Positions 1-6,803 of a stretch of 10,837 nucleotides of DNA are shown piece after piece; position 1 is the first letter of the stretch, and each line of letters starts with the position of its first letter. Made by a program: the position numbers and the translations under genes. Location of the stretch: NCBI GenBank assembly GCA_965660355.1, contig CBFHZN010000031.1, forward strand, positions 1 to 10,837, given 5' to 3'. The notes under the pieces are model-generated. The model had not been told where the DNA came from. It ran no database searches and saw only the letters and a list, made by a program, of their open reading frames with translations. Source of the stretch: CAJXVY01 sp965660355. Its GTDB lineage: Bacteria; Actinomycetota; Actinomycetes; Actinomycetales; Microbacteriaceae.

Positions 1-284
1 GCCTGCTTTTCAGTGGACCTAACAAAATACTTGATGTTATCGAAATGGATTTCGGATAAGTCTGCGCCGAAGGAAGGCATTGGCTTCTTGGTGAAGTAGT
101 TATATCCCTTGAGTCGGAAGTTTTTCATCCATTCAGGTTCATCTTTTCTATCAGAGATGTCTGTAACAACCTCTTCGTTGATGCCTCGGCGAGCACTTGC
201 ACCCGCTTCATCACTGTCTGCCCAGCCAAACTCGTATTGACCAAGCGAATCTAGTTCGGGGCGGTCGATAATTTTTTCTGACAC
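1..284 (-). CDS. sufB: Fe-S cluster assembly protein SufB, N-terminal part (runs off the left edge)
   Basis: SufB is the core of the SufBC2D scaffold that builds Fe-S clusters in the cytoplasm. Only the first 94 codons of about 470 are present. On the minus strand the product begins VSEKIIDRPELDSLGQYEFG and continues with blocks I recognise from actinobacterial SufB: GWADSDEAGASARRGINEEVV at about residues 20-40, then EPEWM, and DIHFDNIKYFVRSTEKQ near the window edge. The start is GTG at 284-282, set by a perfect AGGAGG (289-294) four bases upstream. The catalytic C-terminal beta-helix lies outside the window, so intactness cannot be judged. It is transcribed divergently from ctaA. In many actinobacteria a sufR repressor gene precedes sufB; none is present here. 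Identification is firm; the rest of the suf operon presumably continues leftward. Confidence 0.95.
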   Translation of the reverse strand, partial: MSEKIIDRPELDSLGQYEFGWADSDEAGASARRGINEEVVTDISDRKDEPEWMKNFRLKGYNYFTKKPMPSFGADLSEIHFDNIKYFVRSTEKQ

Positions 285-328
285 TTTGCCTCCTATGTTC
301 TATATATGACTCAACATCCTGTTTGCGG

Positions 329-350
329 TTCTATTCCGTGTGGAATTGAA
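329..350. promoter_or_regulatory. Near-palindromic operator candidate in the sufB/ctaA spacer
   Basis: An inverted repeat with arms TTC-t-ATTCC and GGAAT-t-GAA around a 4-base centre (gtgt). Eight of nine arm positions pair. It lies between the divergent sufB and ctaA starts, 45 bp from the sufB start and 72 bp from the ctaA start, which suits a dimeric transcription factor acting on one or both genes. I do not recognise the factor. The arms do not resemble the SufR operator described for mycobacteria. A short symmetric sequence could also occur by chance. Confidence 0.4.
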
Positions 351-359
351 TCCCAGATG

Positions 360-387
360 TGTCAAAATAGAGGATAGTAAATGTCAA
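360..387 (-). promoter_or_regulatory. Two TTGACA hexamers 22 bp apart, possible -35 elements toward sufB
   Basis: Read on the minus strand, TTGACA occurs at 387-382 and again at 365-360. Each is a perfect match to the primary-sigma -35 consensus and points toward sufB. Neither has a good -10 hexamer at 16-18 bp, so the promoter call is weak. A TATATA at 301-306 is a separate -10 candidate for sufB but has no recognisable -35 and lies very close to the ribosome binding site. The 22-bp spacing (two helical turns) would also suit a pair of protein half-sites. Confidence 0.25.
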
Positions 388-394
388 GCCGTAA

Positions 395-413
395 ACAAGT
401 AAGGCACACCTAA
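395..413. promoter_or_regulatory. DtxR/IdeR-like iron-box candidate overlapping the ctaA ribosome binding site
   Basis: The 19 bases acaagtaaggcacacctaa match 13 of 19 positions of the DtxR/IdeR consensus TTAGGTTAGSCTAACCTAA, counted by eye. The right half-site (CACCTAA) is nearly perfect and the left half is degraded. The site ends at the ctaA Shine-Dalgarno (AAGGAG, 412-417), so a bound repressor would block ctaA transcription or initiation. Iron control of heme a synthesis, and of the neighbouring Fe-S genes, would make sense, but this is inference from a partial match. Confidence 0.3.
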
Positions 414-421
414 GGAGAGCC

Positions 422-1327
422 ATGACACTGACCCCAGAGTCAGCCACCAAATTCAGAGATGTGTTGTTCGGTCAATCTCGTCTGAAGCTATATGGATGGC
501 TCTCGCTGGCAACTCAAATAGGCATTGTTGTCACTGGCGGTGCAGTGCGGCTCACTGGTAGCGGCTTAGGTTGCCCGACCTGGCCCAGGTGCACCGCTGA
601 AAGTTTTGTTTCCACTCCCGAAATGGGATTCCACGGGGTAATTGAATTTGGAAACCGTCTTCTCACATTTGTTTTGTTGATCGTGGCGATTCTGACATTC
701 ATCACCGTTTTGAGAGCCAGGAAACAACGCAAGGGTTTGTTGTTGCCAGCTTTTGGTTTGGGGCTTGGAATTATCGTGCAAGCCGTAATCGGTGGCATTA
801 CAGTTTTGACTGGTCTGAACAGCTGGGTGGTCGGCCTTCACTTTCTAGTTAGCGGAGCATTGATTGCTCTGGCGTCTTTGTTGGTTTGGAGGATTTATGC
901 ACCAACTGCAGAGCCAATTTCGCAAATAGCTCACTTGTCACGCTGGCCAATCATTATTTTTGGTGCCATTGCAATCGTTGTGGGGGTAGTGGTCACCGGG
1001 GCCGGTCCGCATGCAGGGGATGCAGACACTCCCAGAAACGGCTTGGATCTGGAGATTTGGCAGCATTACCACTCCTACCCCGCCTACATAATGACAGGCC
1101 TAATGTTTGTCGCCTTGATTTCTCAGTGGCAGATGCAAAGAACTTGGAGCATTAGCGTGAGAGCACTGGCAATTGGAACGCTGATTGCATTGGTTCAAGC
1201 TGTTATCGGCATCATTCAGGCAAGAACTGGAGTCCCAGCTTTACTGGTGGGAATTCACATGCTGGGAGCTGCCCTGATGTGTTCTGCAATAGCCTTTCAG
1301 GCATTCGCTCTCAAAAGAAGGTATTAG
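422..1327 (+). CDS. ctaA: Heme a synthase (COX15/CtaA family)
   Basis: An integral membrane enzyme that oxidises the C8 methyl group of heme o to the formyl group of heme a, the cofactor of aa3-type cytochrome oxidase. The 301-residue product is of normal size and has about eight hydrophobic segments (roughly 25-45, 80-97, 107-128, 136-157, 175-194, 221-238, 247-266 and 273-296). The family's cysteine pair is present in GSGLGCPTWPRC (C51, C57). Likely heme-ligand histidines are H71 (before the EFGNR motif, 75-79), H140, H215 or H217, and H279. The ATG at 422 has a clear AAGGAG at 412-417. The TAG stop touches the TTG start of phr, so the two are very probably co-transcribed. The next enzyme needed, CtaB, is encoded on the opposite strand just beyond phr. 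Confidence 0.95.
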   Translation: MTLTPESATKFRDVLFGQSRLKLYGWLSLATQIGIVVTGGAVRLTGSGLGCPTWPRCTAESFVSTPEMGFHGVIEFGNRLLTFVLLIVAILTFITVLRARKQRKGLLLPAFGLGLGIIVQAVIGGITVLTGLNSWVVGLHFLVSGALIALASLLVWRIYAPTAEPISQIAHLSRWPIIIFGAIAIVVGVVVTGAGPHAGDADTPRNGLDLEIWQHYHSYPAYIMTGLMFVALISQWQMQRTWSISVRALAIGTLIALVQAVIGIIQARTGVPALLVGIHMLGAALMCSAIAFQAFALKRRY

Positions 1328-2650
1328 TTGAAAGCCATATATTGGTTTCGAAGAGACAGAAGATTAGCCGATAACGAAGCACTGAGCTTTGCAAGTGATT
1401 ATCAGTTAGCTCCGGTTGCATTTGTCAAGGGTATTGAAAGCCTCTCCCCCAATCGAGCTCACTCTTTGGTTCAGTCAATACGATCACTGGATGAATCCCT
1501 GCAGCACAAACTCAACATTTCAAACGGTGAACCTGGCGATGTCCTGGTTGGCCTAGCGGAGCACCATCAAGCAAACCTTGTCATCGCAACTCGTGCCTTT
1601 GACACCGAGGGCATGCTCGAACAGGCTGAGGTGGCTGAGAGGTTGCAGGAAAACTCGATTTCACTCAAGCTGGTCGGAAGCTATTATGCGATCCCTCCGG
1701 GGACTGTTTTGAAGCCGGATGGCAGTGCTTATAAGGTTTACACACCCTTTTGGAGGGCCTGGTCACAGTTGCCTATTCCAAAACCATTTGTGGAGCCAAA
1801 TTTAGTCTTATTGGAACCCTCTGAGAGACACTACCCGGAATTGACTCAACCTCCGACAATTGAGATAAATGCAGGAGAAAAGGCTGCCAGAGAAACTCTG
1901 GAGAGGTTTGCCGAAAAAGTAAGTGATTATGAAAACACTCGTGACCTGATGGCCGTTTCAGGCACCAGCAAGCTCTCGCACGCTTTGGCTCACGGTGAGA
2001 TTCACCCGAGGACGATTATTGATCGGCTAGCTTTCGCAAGCGAGGTATTCATAAAAGAAATCTGCTGGCGAGAGTTTTATGCAGACGTGATGTTCAGAAA
2101 CCCGCACACCCTCAACGATTACTACGACCCACGATTCGCGAAGATGCGTTATGACAGTGCAGAACAGGCAGAAAAGAAGCTGCAAGCTTGGAAAGAAGGA
2201 AAAACGGGCTACCCGATAGTGGACGCTGCAATGCGCCAACTGAGCCAAACGGGCTGGATGCATAATCGCGCGAGAATGATCACCGCAAGCTTTTTGATTA
2301 AGGATCTTCACTTGGAGTGGCAAATAGGTGCTGATTGGTTTGAGTATCTACTAACTGATTTTGACCCCGCCAGTAACGCCCACGGCTGGCAGTGGACGGC
2401 TGGTTGCGGAACGGATGCATCCCCATATTTCAGGGTCTTCAACCCAATCTTGCAGGGAAAAAAATTCGACCCCCAAGGTGAATATATTTCTCGCTATGTG
2501 CCAGAGCTTTCACATCTCGACAGTCGCTCTATTCATGAACCCTGGGAAGCAATAGATGGTTATTCAAATGGCTATGTCCAGCGAATTGTTGACCACTCGG
2601 CTGAGCGTCAGGAAACTCTCGCTAGGTATCAGCAGCTAAAAAACAATTAG
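1328..2650 (+). CDS. phr: Deoxyribodipyrimidine photolyase (class I, cryptochrome/photolyase family)
   Basis: A light-driven flavoprotein that splits UV-induced pyrimidine dimers in DNA. The 440-residue product has an N-terminal antenna-binding Rossmann domain (about 1-125, opening MKAIYWFRRDRRLADNEAL) and a helical FAD domain (about 170-430). It carries TGYPIVDAAMRQL, then TGWMHNRARMITASFLIKDL, and GWQWTAGCGTDASPYFRVFNP (W354, W356). N350 matches the flavin-N5 asparagine of E. coli photolyase (N378). W354 and W331 match E. coli W382 and W359 of the electron-transfer chain. The surface position W306 appears to be tyrosine here (Y275). The start is TTG directly after the ctaA stop, with AGAAGG inside the ctaA end as ribosome binding site. 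The canonical N-terminus supports this start. The 3' end overlaps ctaB by 15 bp. A blue-light receptor role is possible but less likely. Confidence 0.93.
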   Translation: MKAIYWFRRDRRLADNEALSFASDYQLAPVAFVKGIESLSPNRAHSLVQSIRSLDESLQHKLNISNGEPGDVLVGLAEHHQANLVIATRAFDTEGMLEQAEVAERLQENSISLKLVGSYYAIPPGTVLKPDGSAYKVYTPFWRAWSQLPIPKPFVEPNLVLLEPSERHYPELTQPPTIEINAGEKAARETLERFAEKVSDYENTRDLMAVSGTSKLSHALAHGEIHPRTIIDRLAFASEVFIKEICWREFYADVMFRNPHTLNDYYDPRFAKMRYDSAEQAEKKLQAWKEGKTGYPIVDAAMRQLSQTGWMHNRARMITASFLIKDLHLEWQIGADWFEYLLTDFDPASNAHGWQWTAGCGTDASPYFRVFNPILQGKKFDPQGEYISRYVPELSHLDSRSIHEPWEAIDGYSNGYVQRIVDHSAERQETLARYQQLKNN

Positions 2651-3547
2651 CGGGTCCACTGCCACAGCAATAAACAAAAGCGTTAGGTGAGTGATGGAAC
2701 CATGGAAAAGTCTCATGGGGTTTCTAATTTCACCCTTGACAGCCTGGCGATACAGCAGGTGACTTTCCCACGTGAACCAAATCCCTGCAACGATTGCAAC
2801 TGAAGAATAAATCCAGCCCATCTCGGCAATTGGAATCAGAAGCAGCGTCGATGCCAAATAGGCGTAGGCATAGAGAATTATTTGTCTGCCAACGGTTTTG
2901 TTATGGGCAACGACTGGAAGCATTGGGACATCCGCATCGGTGTAGTCCTGCTTATAACGCAGTGACAATGGCCAGTAATGCGGGGGCGTCCATAAAAAGA
3001 TGATTGCAAACAAAACCCATGCCGCGGCCGAAAGATCACCCGTAACCGAAGCCCAACCGATTAGCACCGGCATCGAGCCCGCAGCCCCACCCCAGACTAT
3101 GTTTTGTGGGGTTCTTCTTTTTAATCCAAGGGTGTAAACGAAAACATAAAACAGAATTGCAGCCAATGAGAGAAGTGCTGCCAGCCAATTGACTACAAAC
3201 CAAAACCAAACAAAACTCAGAACACCGATAAGCCAGGCGAAACCGAAGGCTTCTTTTTTAGTCAACTCCCCCGTGACTAGGGGTCGATTTTGAGTCCGGC
3301 CCATGATTTTGTCTATGTCTGCATCAATGTAGCAATTAAATGCATTGGCGCTACCCGCGCTGAGGGCCCCTCCAAAAAGCACAGCCAAAATCAACCAAAA
3401 ATTGGGAAGCCCGCGCTCCGCCAAAATCATGGTTGGAACGGTGGTAATCAGCAAAAGCTCAATGACCCTTGGCTTGGTCAGCATGAAATACGCTCTAATT
3501 TTCAATAGAGGCGAAATTCTTCCAGAGGCTGCAGATAGTGAAGTCAT
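2636..3547 (-). CDS. ctaB: Protoheme IX farnesyltransferase (heme o synthase)
   Basis: A membrane UbiA-family prenyltransferase that attaches a farnesyl group to heme b to give heme o, the substrate of CtaA. The 303-residue protein has both aspartate-rich prenyl-diphosphate motifs: NCYIDADIDKIMGRTQNRPL (N71, D75, D77, D79, R84) and YKQDYTDADVPMLPVV (198-213). Repeated hydrophobic segments run through the whole length. The N-terminal block LTKPRVIELLLITTVPTMIL (23-42) is typical of actinobacterial CtaB. The ATG at 3547 has only a weak AGG upstream. A TATACA at 3557-3552 on the minus strand sits four bases before it, so a very short leader or none is possible. It is divergent from tkt and converges on phr. 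The stop codon (2638-2636) lies inside the phr coding sequence, leaving no room for an ordinary terminator between the two genes. Confidence 0.95.
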   Translation of the reverse strand: MTSLSAASGRISPLLKIRAYFMLTKPRVIELLLITTVPTMILAERGLPNFWLILAVLFGGALSAGSANAFNCYIDADIDKIMGRTQNRPLVTGELTKKEAFGFAWLIGVLSFVWFWFVVNWLAALLSLAAILFYVFVYTLGLKRRTPQNIVWGGAAGSMPVLIGWASVTGDLSAAAWVLFAIIFLWTPPHYWPLSLRYKQDYTDADVPMLPVVAHNKTVGRQIILYAYAYLASTLLLIPIAEMGWIYSSVAIVAGIWFTWESHLLYRQAVKGEIRNPMRLFHGSITHLTLLFIAVAVDPLIVF

Positions 3548-3611
3548 TACCTGTATAGTTTACCCCAGATGGCCCTTCTGCCGACCTGGGAGTGAAGCAT
3601 TGCTTAGAAAA

Positions 3612-3617
3612 TATAAC
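3612..3617 (+). promoter_or_regulatory. Possible -10 element (TATAAC) for the tkt operon
   Basis: TATAAC matches five of six bases of the primary-sigma -10 consensus and lies 40 bp upstream of the tkt GTG. No recognisable -35 hexamer sits at the usual spacing (3589-3594 reads ggagtg). If it is used, transcription would begin near 3624 and give a leader of about 33 bases. It is the best promoter candidate for the six-gene operon, but weak. Confidence 0.3.
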
Positions 3618-3627
3618 TCCGGTTGGG

Positions 3628-3653
3628 GCGCTCAATTGCAACGAAAGGAGCGC
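3628..3653 (+). promoter_or_regulatory. Leader hairpin that would pair with the tkt Shine-Dalgarno
   Basis: GCGCTC (3628-3633) and GAGCGC (3648-3653) are perfect reverse complements separated by 14 bases, with one more possible G-U pair (3627 with 3654). The right arm includes the GAG of the ribosome binding site AAAGGAG (3644-3650), which is seven bases before the GTG start at 3658. If it folds in the mRNA, it would partly hide the ribosome binding site of the first gene of the operon. This may be a translational control element or a chance six-base match. Confidence 0.35.
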
Positions 3654-3657
3654 TATC

Positions 3658-5706
3658 GTGCTCGAATGGAATGAACTCGACAGTCGCGCGGTAGACACCG
3701 CCAGAGTATTGGCGGCTGATGCCGTGGAAAGTGTGGGCAACGGCCACCCTGGAACCGCCATGAGCTTAGCCCCCGCGGCCTACCTGCTTTTTCAAAAGGT
3801 AATGAATCACAACCCGGCCAATCCTCGCTGTTTGGGTAGGGACAGATTTATTTTGAGTGTTGGGCATTCTTCGCTCACGCTTTATAACCAGCTATTTTTA
3901 GGTGGATTTGGACTTGAGCTTGATGACCTAAAAAACCTCCGTCGTTGGGGGTCCAAGACCCCGGGTCACCCAGAGTTTGGTCACACCCAAGGGGTGGAGA
4001 TAACCACTGGCCCACTGGGTCAGGGGTTAGCGAGCGCAACCGGTTTTGCTTATTCTCAGAGATTTGAAAAAGAATTATTTGATGCTGATTCAAAAGAATC
4101 GGTATTTGATCACTTTGTCTATGTTTTGGCAAGTGATGGCGATGTGCAGGAAGGCGTCAGCTCTGAAGCCGCATCCTTAGCGGGACACCAGAAGCTAGGA
4201 AATCTAGTGGTGATCTATGACTCGAATCAGATTTCTATCGAGGATGACACGGACATCGCATTCACCGAGGATGTAAACGCACGTTACGAGGCTTATGGCT
4301 GGCACACACAAACAGTTGATTGGAACATCACTGGTGAATACAAAGAGGATTTAGATGCCTTATATGAAGCCATTGAAAAAGCGAAAAAGATAACCGATAA
4401 GCCATCACTGATAACCCTGAAGACAATCATTGGTTGGCCCGCACCGAACAAACAAAACACAGGTGGCATCCACGGTGCAAAACTTGGCGAGGAAGAAGTA
4501 AGGGCAACCAAAGAGATTCTGGGCTTTGACCCAGAACAGAATTTTCAGGTAGAGCCCGAAGTCCTAGCTCATTCGAGAAAGCTTTTAGAGCGCGGAGAGC
4601 AATGGGAAAAAAACTGGCAAGAGAAATTTGACAGCTGGAAGAAATCAAACCCCTCGAAGGCAGCTTTGCTCGAAAGGCTTCTAAACGGCGAGCTTCCAAG
4701 TGATATCGAGTCATTGCTGCCTAGCTTCGAAGAGGGAAGCATTGCCACCAGGGCCGCAAGTGGAAAAGTGATAAATGCCATTGCGGATTCAATGCCTGAG
4801 TTGTGGGGAGGAAGTGCGGATCTAGCGGGATCTAATAATACAACCATTCAATCGGCGAAGAGCTTTGCACCCGCAGAGCACTCAACCGACATGTTTGAAG
4901 CAACACCCGGAGGCCGTGTCTTGCACTTTGGCATTCGAGAGCATGCGATGGGGTCAATTTTGAACGGTATCGCCCTCAGCGGTCACACAAGACCGTTCGC
5001 TGGAACATTTTTGGTGTTTAGCGACTACATGAGGCCAGCTGTCCGACTGGCGGCACTGATGGGTGTTCCTGCAATTTATGTTTGGACTCATGACTCGATA
5101 GCACTTGGTGAAGATGGTCCAACCCATCAACCCATTGAGCACCTAACTGCCTTGCGAGCAATTCCAAACCTCACGGTGATTAGACCGGCTGATGCCAACG
5201 AAACAGCACAAGCTTGGCTGGCCGCCTTGAAAAACACCTCGGGCCCAACGGCTTTGGTTCTTACCAGGCAAAATCTTCCAGTTATGGATAAATCGACAAA
5301 CCCATCGCCTGAATTACTCCACAAAGGTGGTTATGTGGTGGGTGATGCCCACAGTGAACCAGATGGGTTGTTATTGGCCACCGGCAGCGAGGTGTCAATT
5401 GCCATGCAGGCGAAGGCTGAGTTGGAAACCGCTGGTCATAAAATCAATGTGGTTTCCATGCCAAGCTTTGAGTTATTTGACGCCCAGGACGAGAATTATA
5501 AAAACAGCGTGCTACCGCAATCAGTCACCAAGAGAGTAAGCGTGGAAGCGGGATTGTCAATGCCGTGGGGCAAGTATGTTGGCACCAGCGGCGCAAGCGT
5601 TTCCATTGAGACTTTCGGGGCAAGCGCGAGCTATGAAGTTCTATACGAAAAATATGAAATGACTGCCGAAAAAGTAGTCTCAACTTTCAAAGGATTGGAT
5701 GACTAA
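3658..5706 (+). CDS. tkt: Transketolase
   Basis: A thiamine-diphosphate enzyme that moves two-carbon units between sugar phosphates in the non-oxidative pentose phosphate pathway. With the GTG start at 3658 the product has 682 residues, normal for the family. Visible landmarks are GNGHPGTAMSLAP (28-40, with H30), SVGH (H70), TTGPLGQG (116-123), the diphosphate/metal-binding SDGDVQEG (159-166) followed by the Asn of YDSNQISIE (187-195), and EDGPTHQPIEHL in the pyrimidine domain. The GTG is preferred over an in-frame ATG at 3592 because AAAGGAG (3644-3650) sits seven bases before it, and because actinobacterial transketolases begin close to the LEWNELDSRAVDTARVLAAD block. The extra 22 residues of the longer form look unlike the family. 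The TAA stop overlaps the tal ATG by one base. It is the first gene of the operon. Confidence 0.96.
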   Translation: MLEWNELDSRAVDTARVLAADAVESVGNGHPGTAMSLAPAAYLLFQKVMNHNPANPRCLGRDRFILSVGHSSLTLYNQLFLGGFGLELDDLKNLRRWGSKTPGHPEFGHTQGVEITTGPLGQGLASATGFAYSQRFEKELFDADSKESVFDHFVYVLASDGDVQEGVSSEAASLAGHQKLGNLVVIYDSNQISIEDDTDIAFTEDVNARYEAYGWHTQTVDWNITGEYKEDLDALYEAIEKAKKITDKPSLITLKTIIGWPAPNKQNTGGIHGAKLGEEEVRATKEILGFDPEQNFQVEPEVLAHSRKLLERGEQWEKNWQEKFDSWKKSNPSKAALLERLLNGELPSDIESLLPSFEEGSIATRAASGKVINAIADSMPELWGGSADLAGSNNTTIQSAKSFAPAEHSTDMFEATPGGRVLHFGIREHAMGSILNGIALSGHTRPFAGTFLVFSDYMRPAVRLAALMGVPAIYVWTHDSIALGEDGPTHQPIEHLTALRAIPNLTVIRPADANETAQAWLAALKNTSGPTALVLTRQNLPVMDKSTNPSPELLHKGGYVVGDAHSEPDGLLLATGSEVSIAMQAKAELETAGHKINVVSMPSFELFDAQDENYKNSVLPQSVTKRVSVEAGLSMPWGKYVGTSGASVSIETFGASASYEVLYEKYEMTAEKVVSTFKGLDD

Positions 5707-6803
5707 TGACAGACACCCTGAAGCAACTTACAGATCTCGGAGTCAGTGTTTGGCTTGACGATCTTTCTCGATCACGAATCAAATCTGGCAACTTGCAATC
5801 CTTGATTGAAAACAGGAGCGTTCGAGGAGTGACAACAAACCCAACTATTTTTGCCCAGGCTTTAGCAAATGCTGATGATTACTCAGATGCGGTAGCGCAT
5901 TGCAAAGAGCAGGGTTTTGATGCTGAACAAACCATATTTGAAATCACCAGTGAAGATGTGCGCATGGCTTGTGACATTTTTAGGCCGGTGTTCGAGGAAT
6001 CGAAAGGCGTTGACGGTCGAGTTTCAATTGAAGTCAGTCCACTACTTGCAAATGACACCGAGGGAACCATCGCCCAGGCAAAACAGCTTTGGGAAAAAGT
6101 TGATAGAGAAAATTTGCTGATCAAGATTCCCGCCACCAAGGAGGGCTTACCTGCCATAACTGAGGTTATAGCAGCTGGCATTAGCGTGAATGTAACTCTA
6201 ATTTTTTCGCTAAATAGATACTCAGAGGTAATTGATGCCTATATGCGGGGTATTCGACAAGCTAATGAGAATGGACACGATCTCTCTAAAATTCACTCGG
6301 TTGCTTCGTTTTTTGTTTCTCGGGTCGATGCAAGCGTTGACAAATTATTAGAAGAACATTCCCCCGAGGCTTCAAAGCTCAGAGGCAAAGCTGCGATAGC
6401 GAACGCCAGATTGGCTTACAGTCTGTTTTTGGATGAGTTTGTTTCAGCGAAATGGAAGCCAATGGCCGATTCAGGAGCAAATGCCCAACGTCCACTGATG
6501 GCTTCCACCGGGGTCAAAAACCCCGAATACTCCGAAACTATGTATGTGACCGAACTTGCAGCACCAAATCTCGTGAACACCATGCCTGAGAAGACGATGG
6601 AGGCGACCTATCAAAGAGGTGCTTTCAGTGGAGACACAATCACTCCAAATCTTGAGCACGCATCTGCCGAGTGGCAAGCAATTGGTGAGCTGGTGGATCT
6701 TCGCTCTGTTACTAAAGATCTAGAGATTGACGGTGTCGCGAAATTCAAGCAAAGCTGGGATGAGCTTTTGGAAACAGTGGAAAAAGCATTGGATTCAAAA
6801 TAG
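5706..6803 (+). CDS. tal: Transaldolase
   Basis: Transfers a dihydroxyacetone unit between sugar phosphates, connecting the pentose phosphate pathway with glycolysis. The 365-residue protein matches the long actinobacterial form. Motifs are SVWLDDLSR (14-22, D18 likely catalytic), GVTTNPTIF (41-49), VSIEVSPLLANDT (106-118) and LLIKIPATKEG (137-147), where K140 is the expected Schiff-base lysine. A later conserved block is SVASFFVSRVDASVDKL. The ATG overlaps the tkt stop (TAATG). The TAG stop is followed at once, and in the same reading frame, by the ATG of pgi. That order matches the bifunctional transaldolase/phosphoglucose isomerase fusions known from other bacteria. Confidence 0.96.
   Translation: MTDTLKQLTDLGVSVWLDDLSRSRIKSGNLQSLIENRSVRGVTTNPTIFAQALANADDYSDAVAHCKEQGFDAEQTIFEITSEDVRMACDIFRPVFEESKGVDGRVSIEVSPLLANDTEGTIAQAKQLWEKVDRENLLIKIPATKEGLPAITEVIAAGISVNVTLIFSLNRYSEVIDAYMRGIRQANENGHDLSKIHSVASFFVSRVDASVDKLLEEHSPEASKLRGKAAIANARLAYSLFLDEFVSAKWKPMADSGANAQRPLMASTGVKNPEYSETMYVTELAAPNLVNTMPEKTMEATYQRGAFSGDTITPNLEHASAEWQAIGELVDLRSVTKDLEIDGVAKFKQSWDELLETVEKALDSK

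Noticed and set aside
301..307. TATATAT as a firm sufB promoter
   Set aside because: It would place the transcription start at or within the sufB ribosome binding site and has no -35 at proper spacing, so it is mentioned only as a weak candidate.
2635..2651. GCTAA / TTAGC inverted repeat at the phr-ctaB convergent junction, as a bidirectional terminator
   Set aside because: The stem is only five base pairs and AT-rich. The symmetry arises because both genes end in TAG preceded by similar bases. No convincing T tract follows on the plus strand.
3592..3657. In-frame ATG extension of transketolase by 22 residues
   Set aside because: No ribosome binding site fits the ATG at 3592, the added residues do not look like the family, and the region holds the candidate promoter. 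AAAGGAG before the GTG at 3658 is a better start.
4132..4160. Transketolase has SDGD instead of the usual GDG in the thiamine-diphosphate motif
   Set aside because: SDGD followed by QEG is what I expect for actinobacterial transketolases; the Asp-Gly core and the later Asn are intact, so this is not a defect.
6509..6525. CGGGGT / ACCCCG hairpin with a five-base loop inside tal
   Set aside because: It resembles a terminator stem but has no T tract after it and falls in the conserved STGVKNPEYSET coding segment of tal, so it is probably coding constraint.
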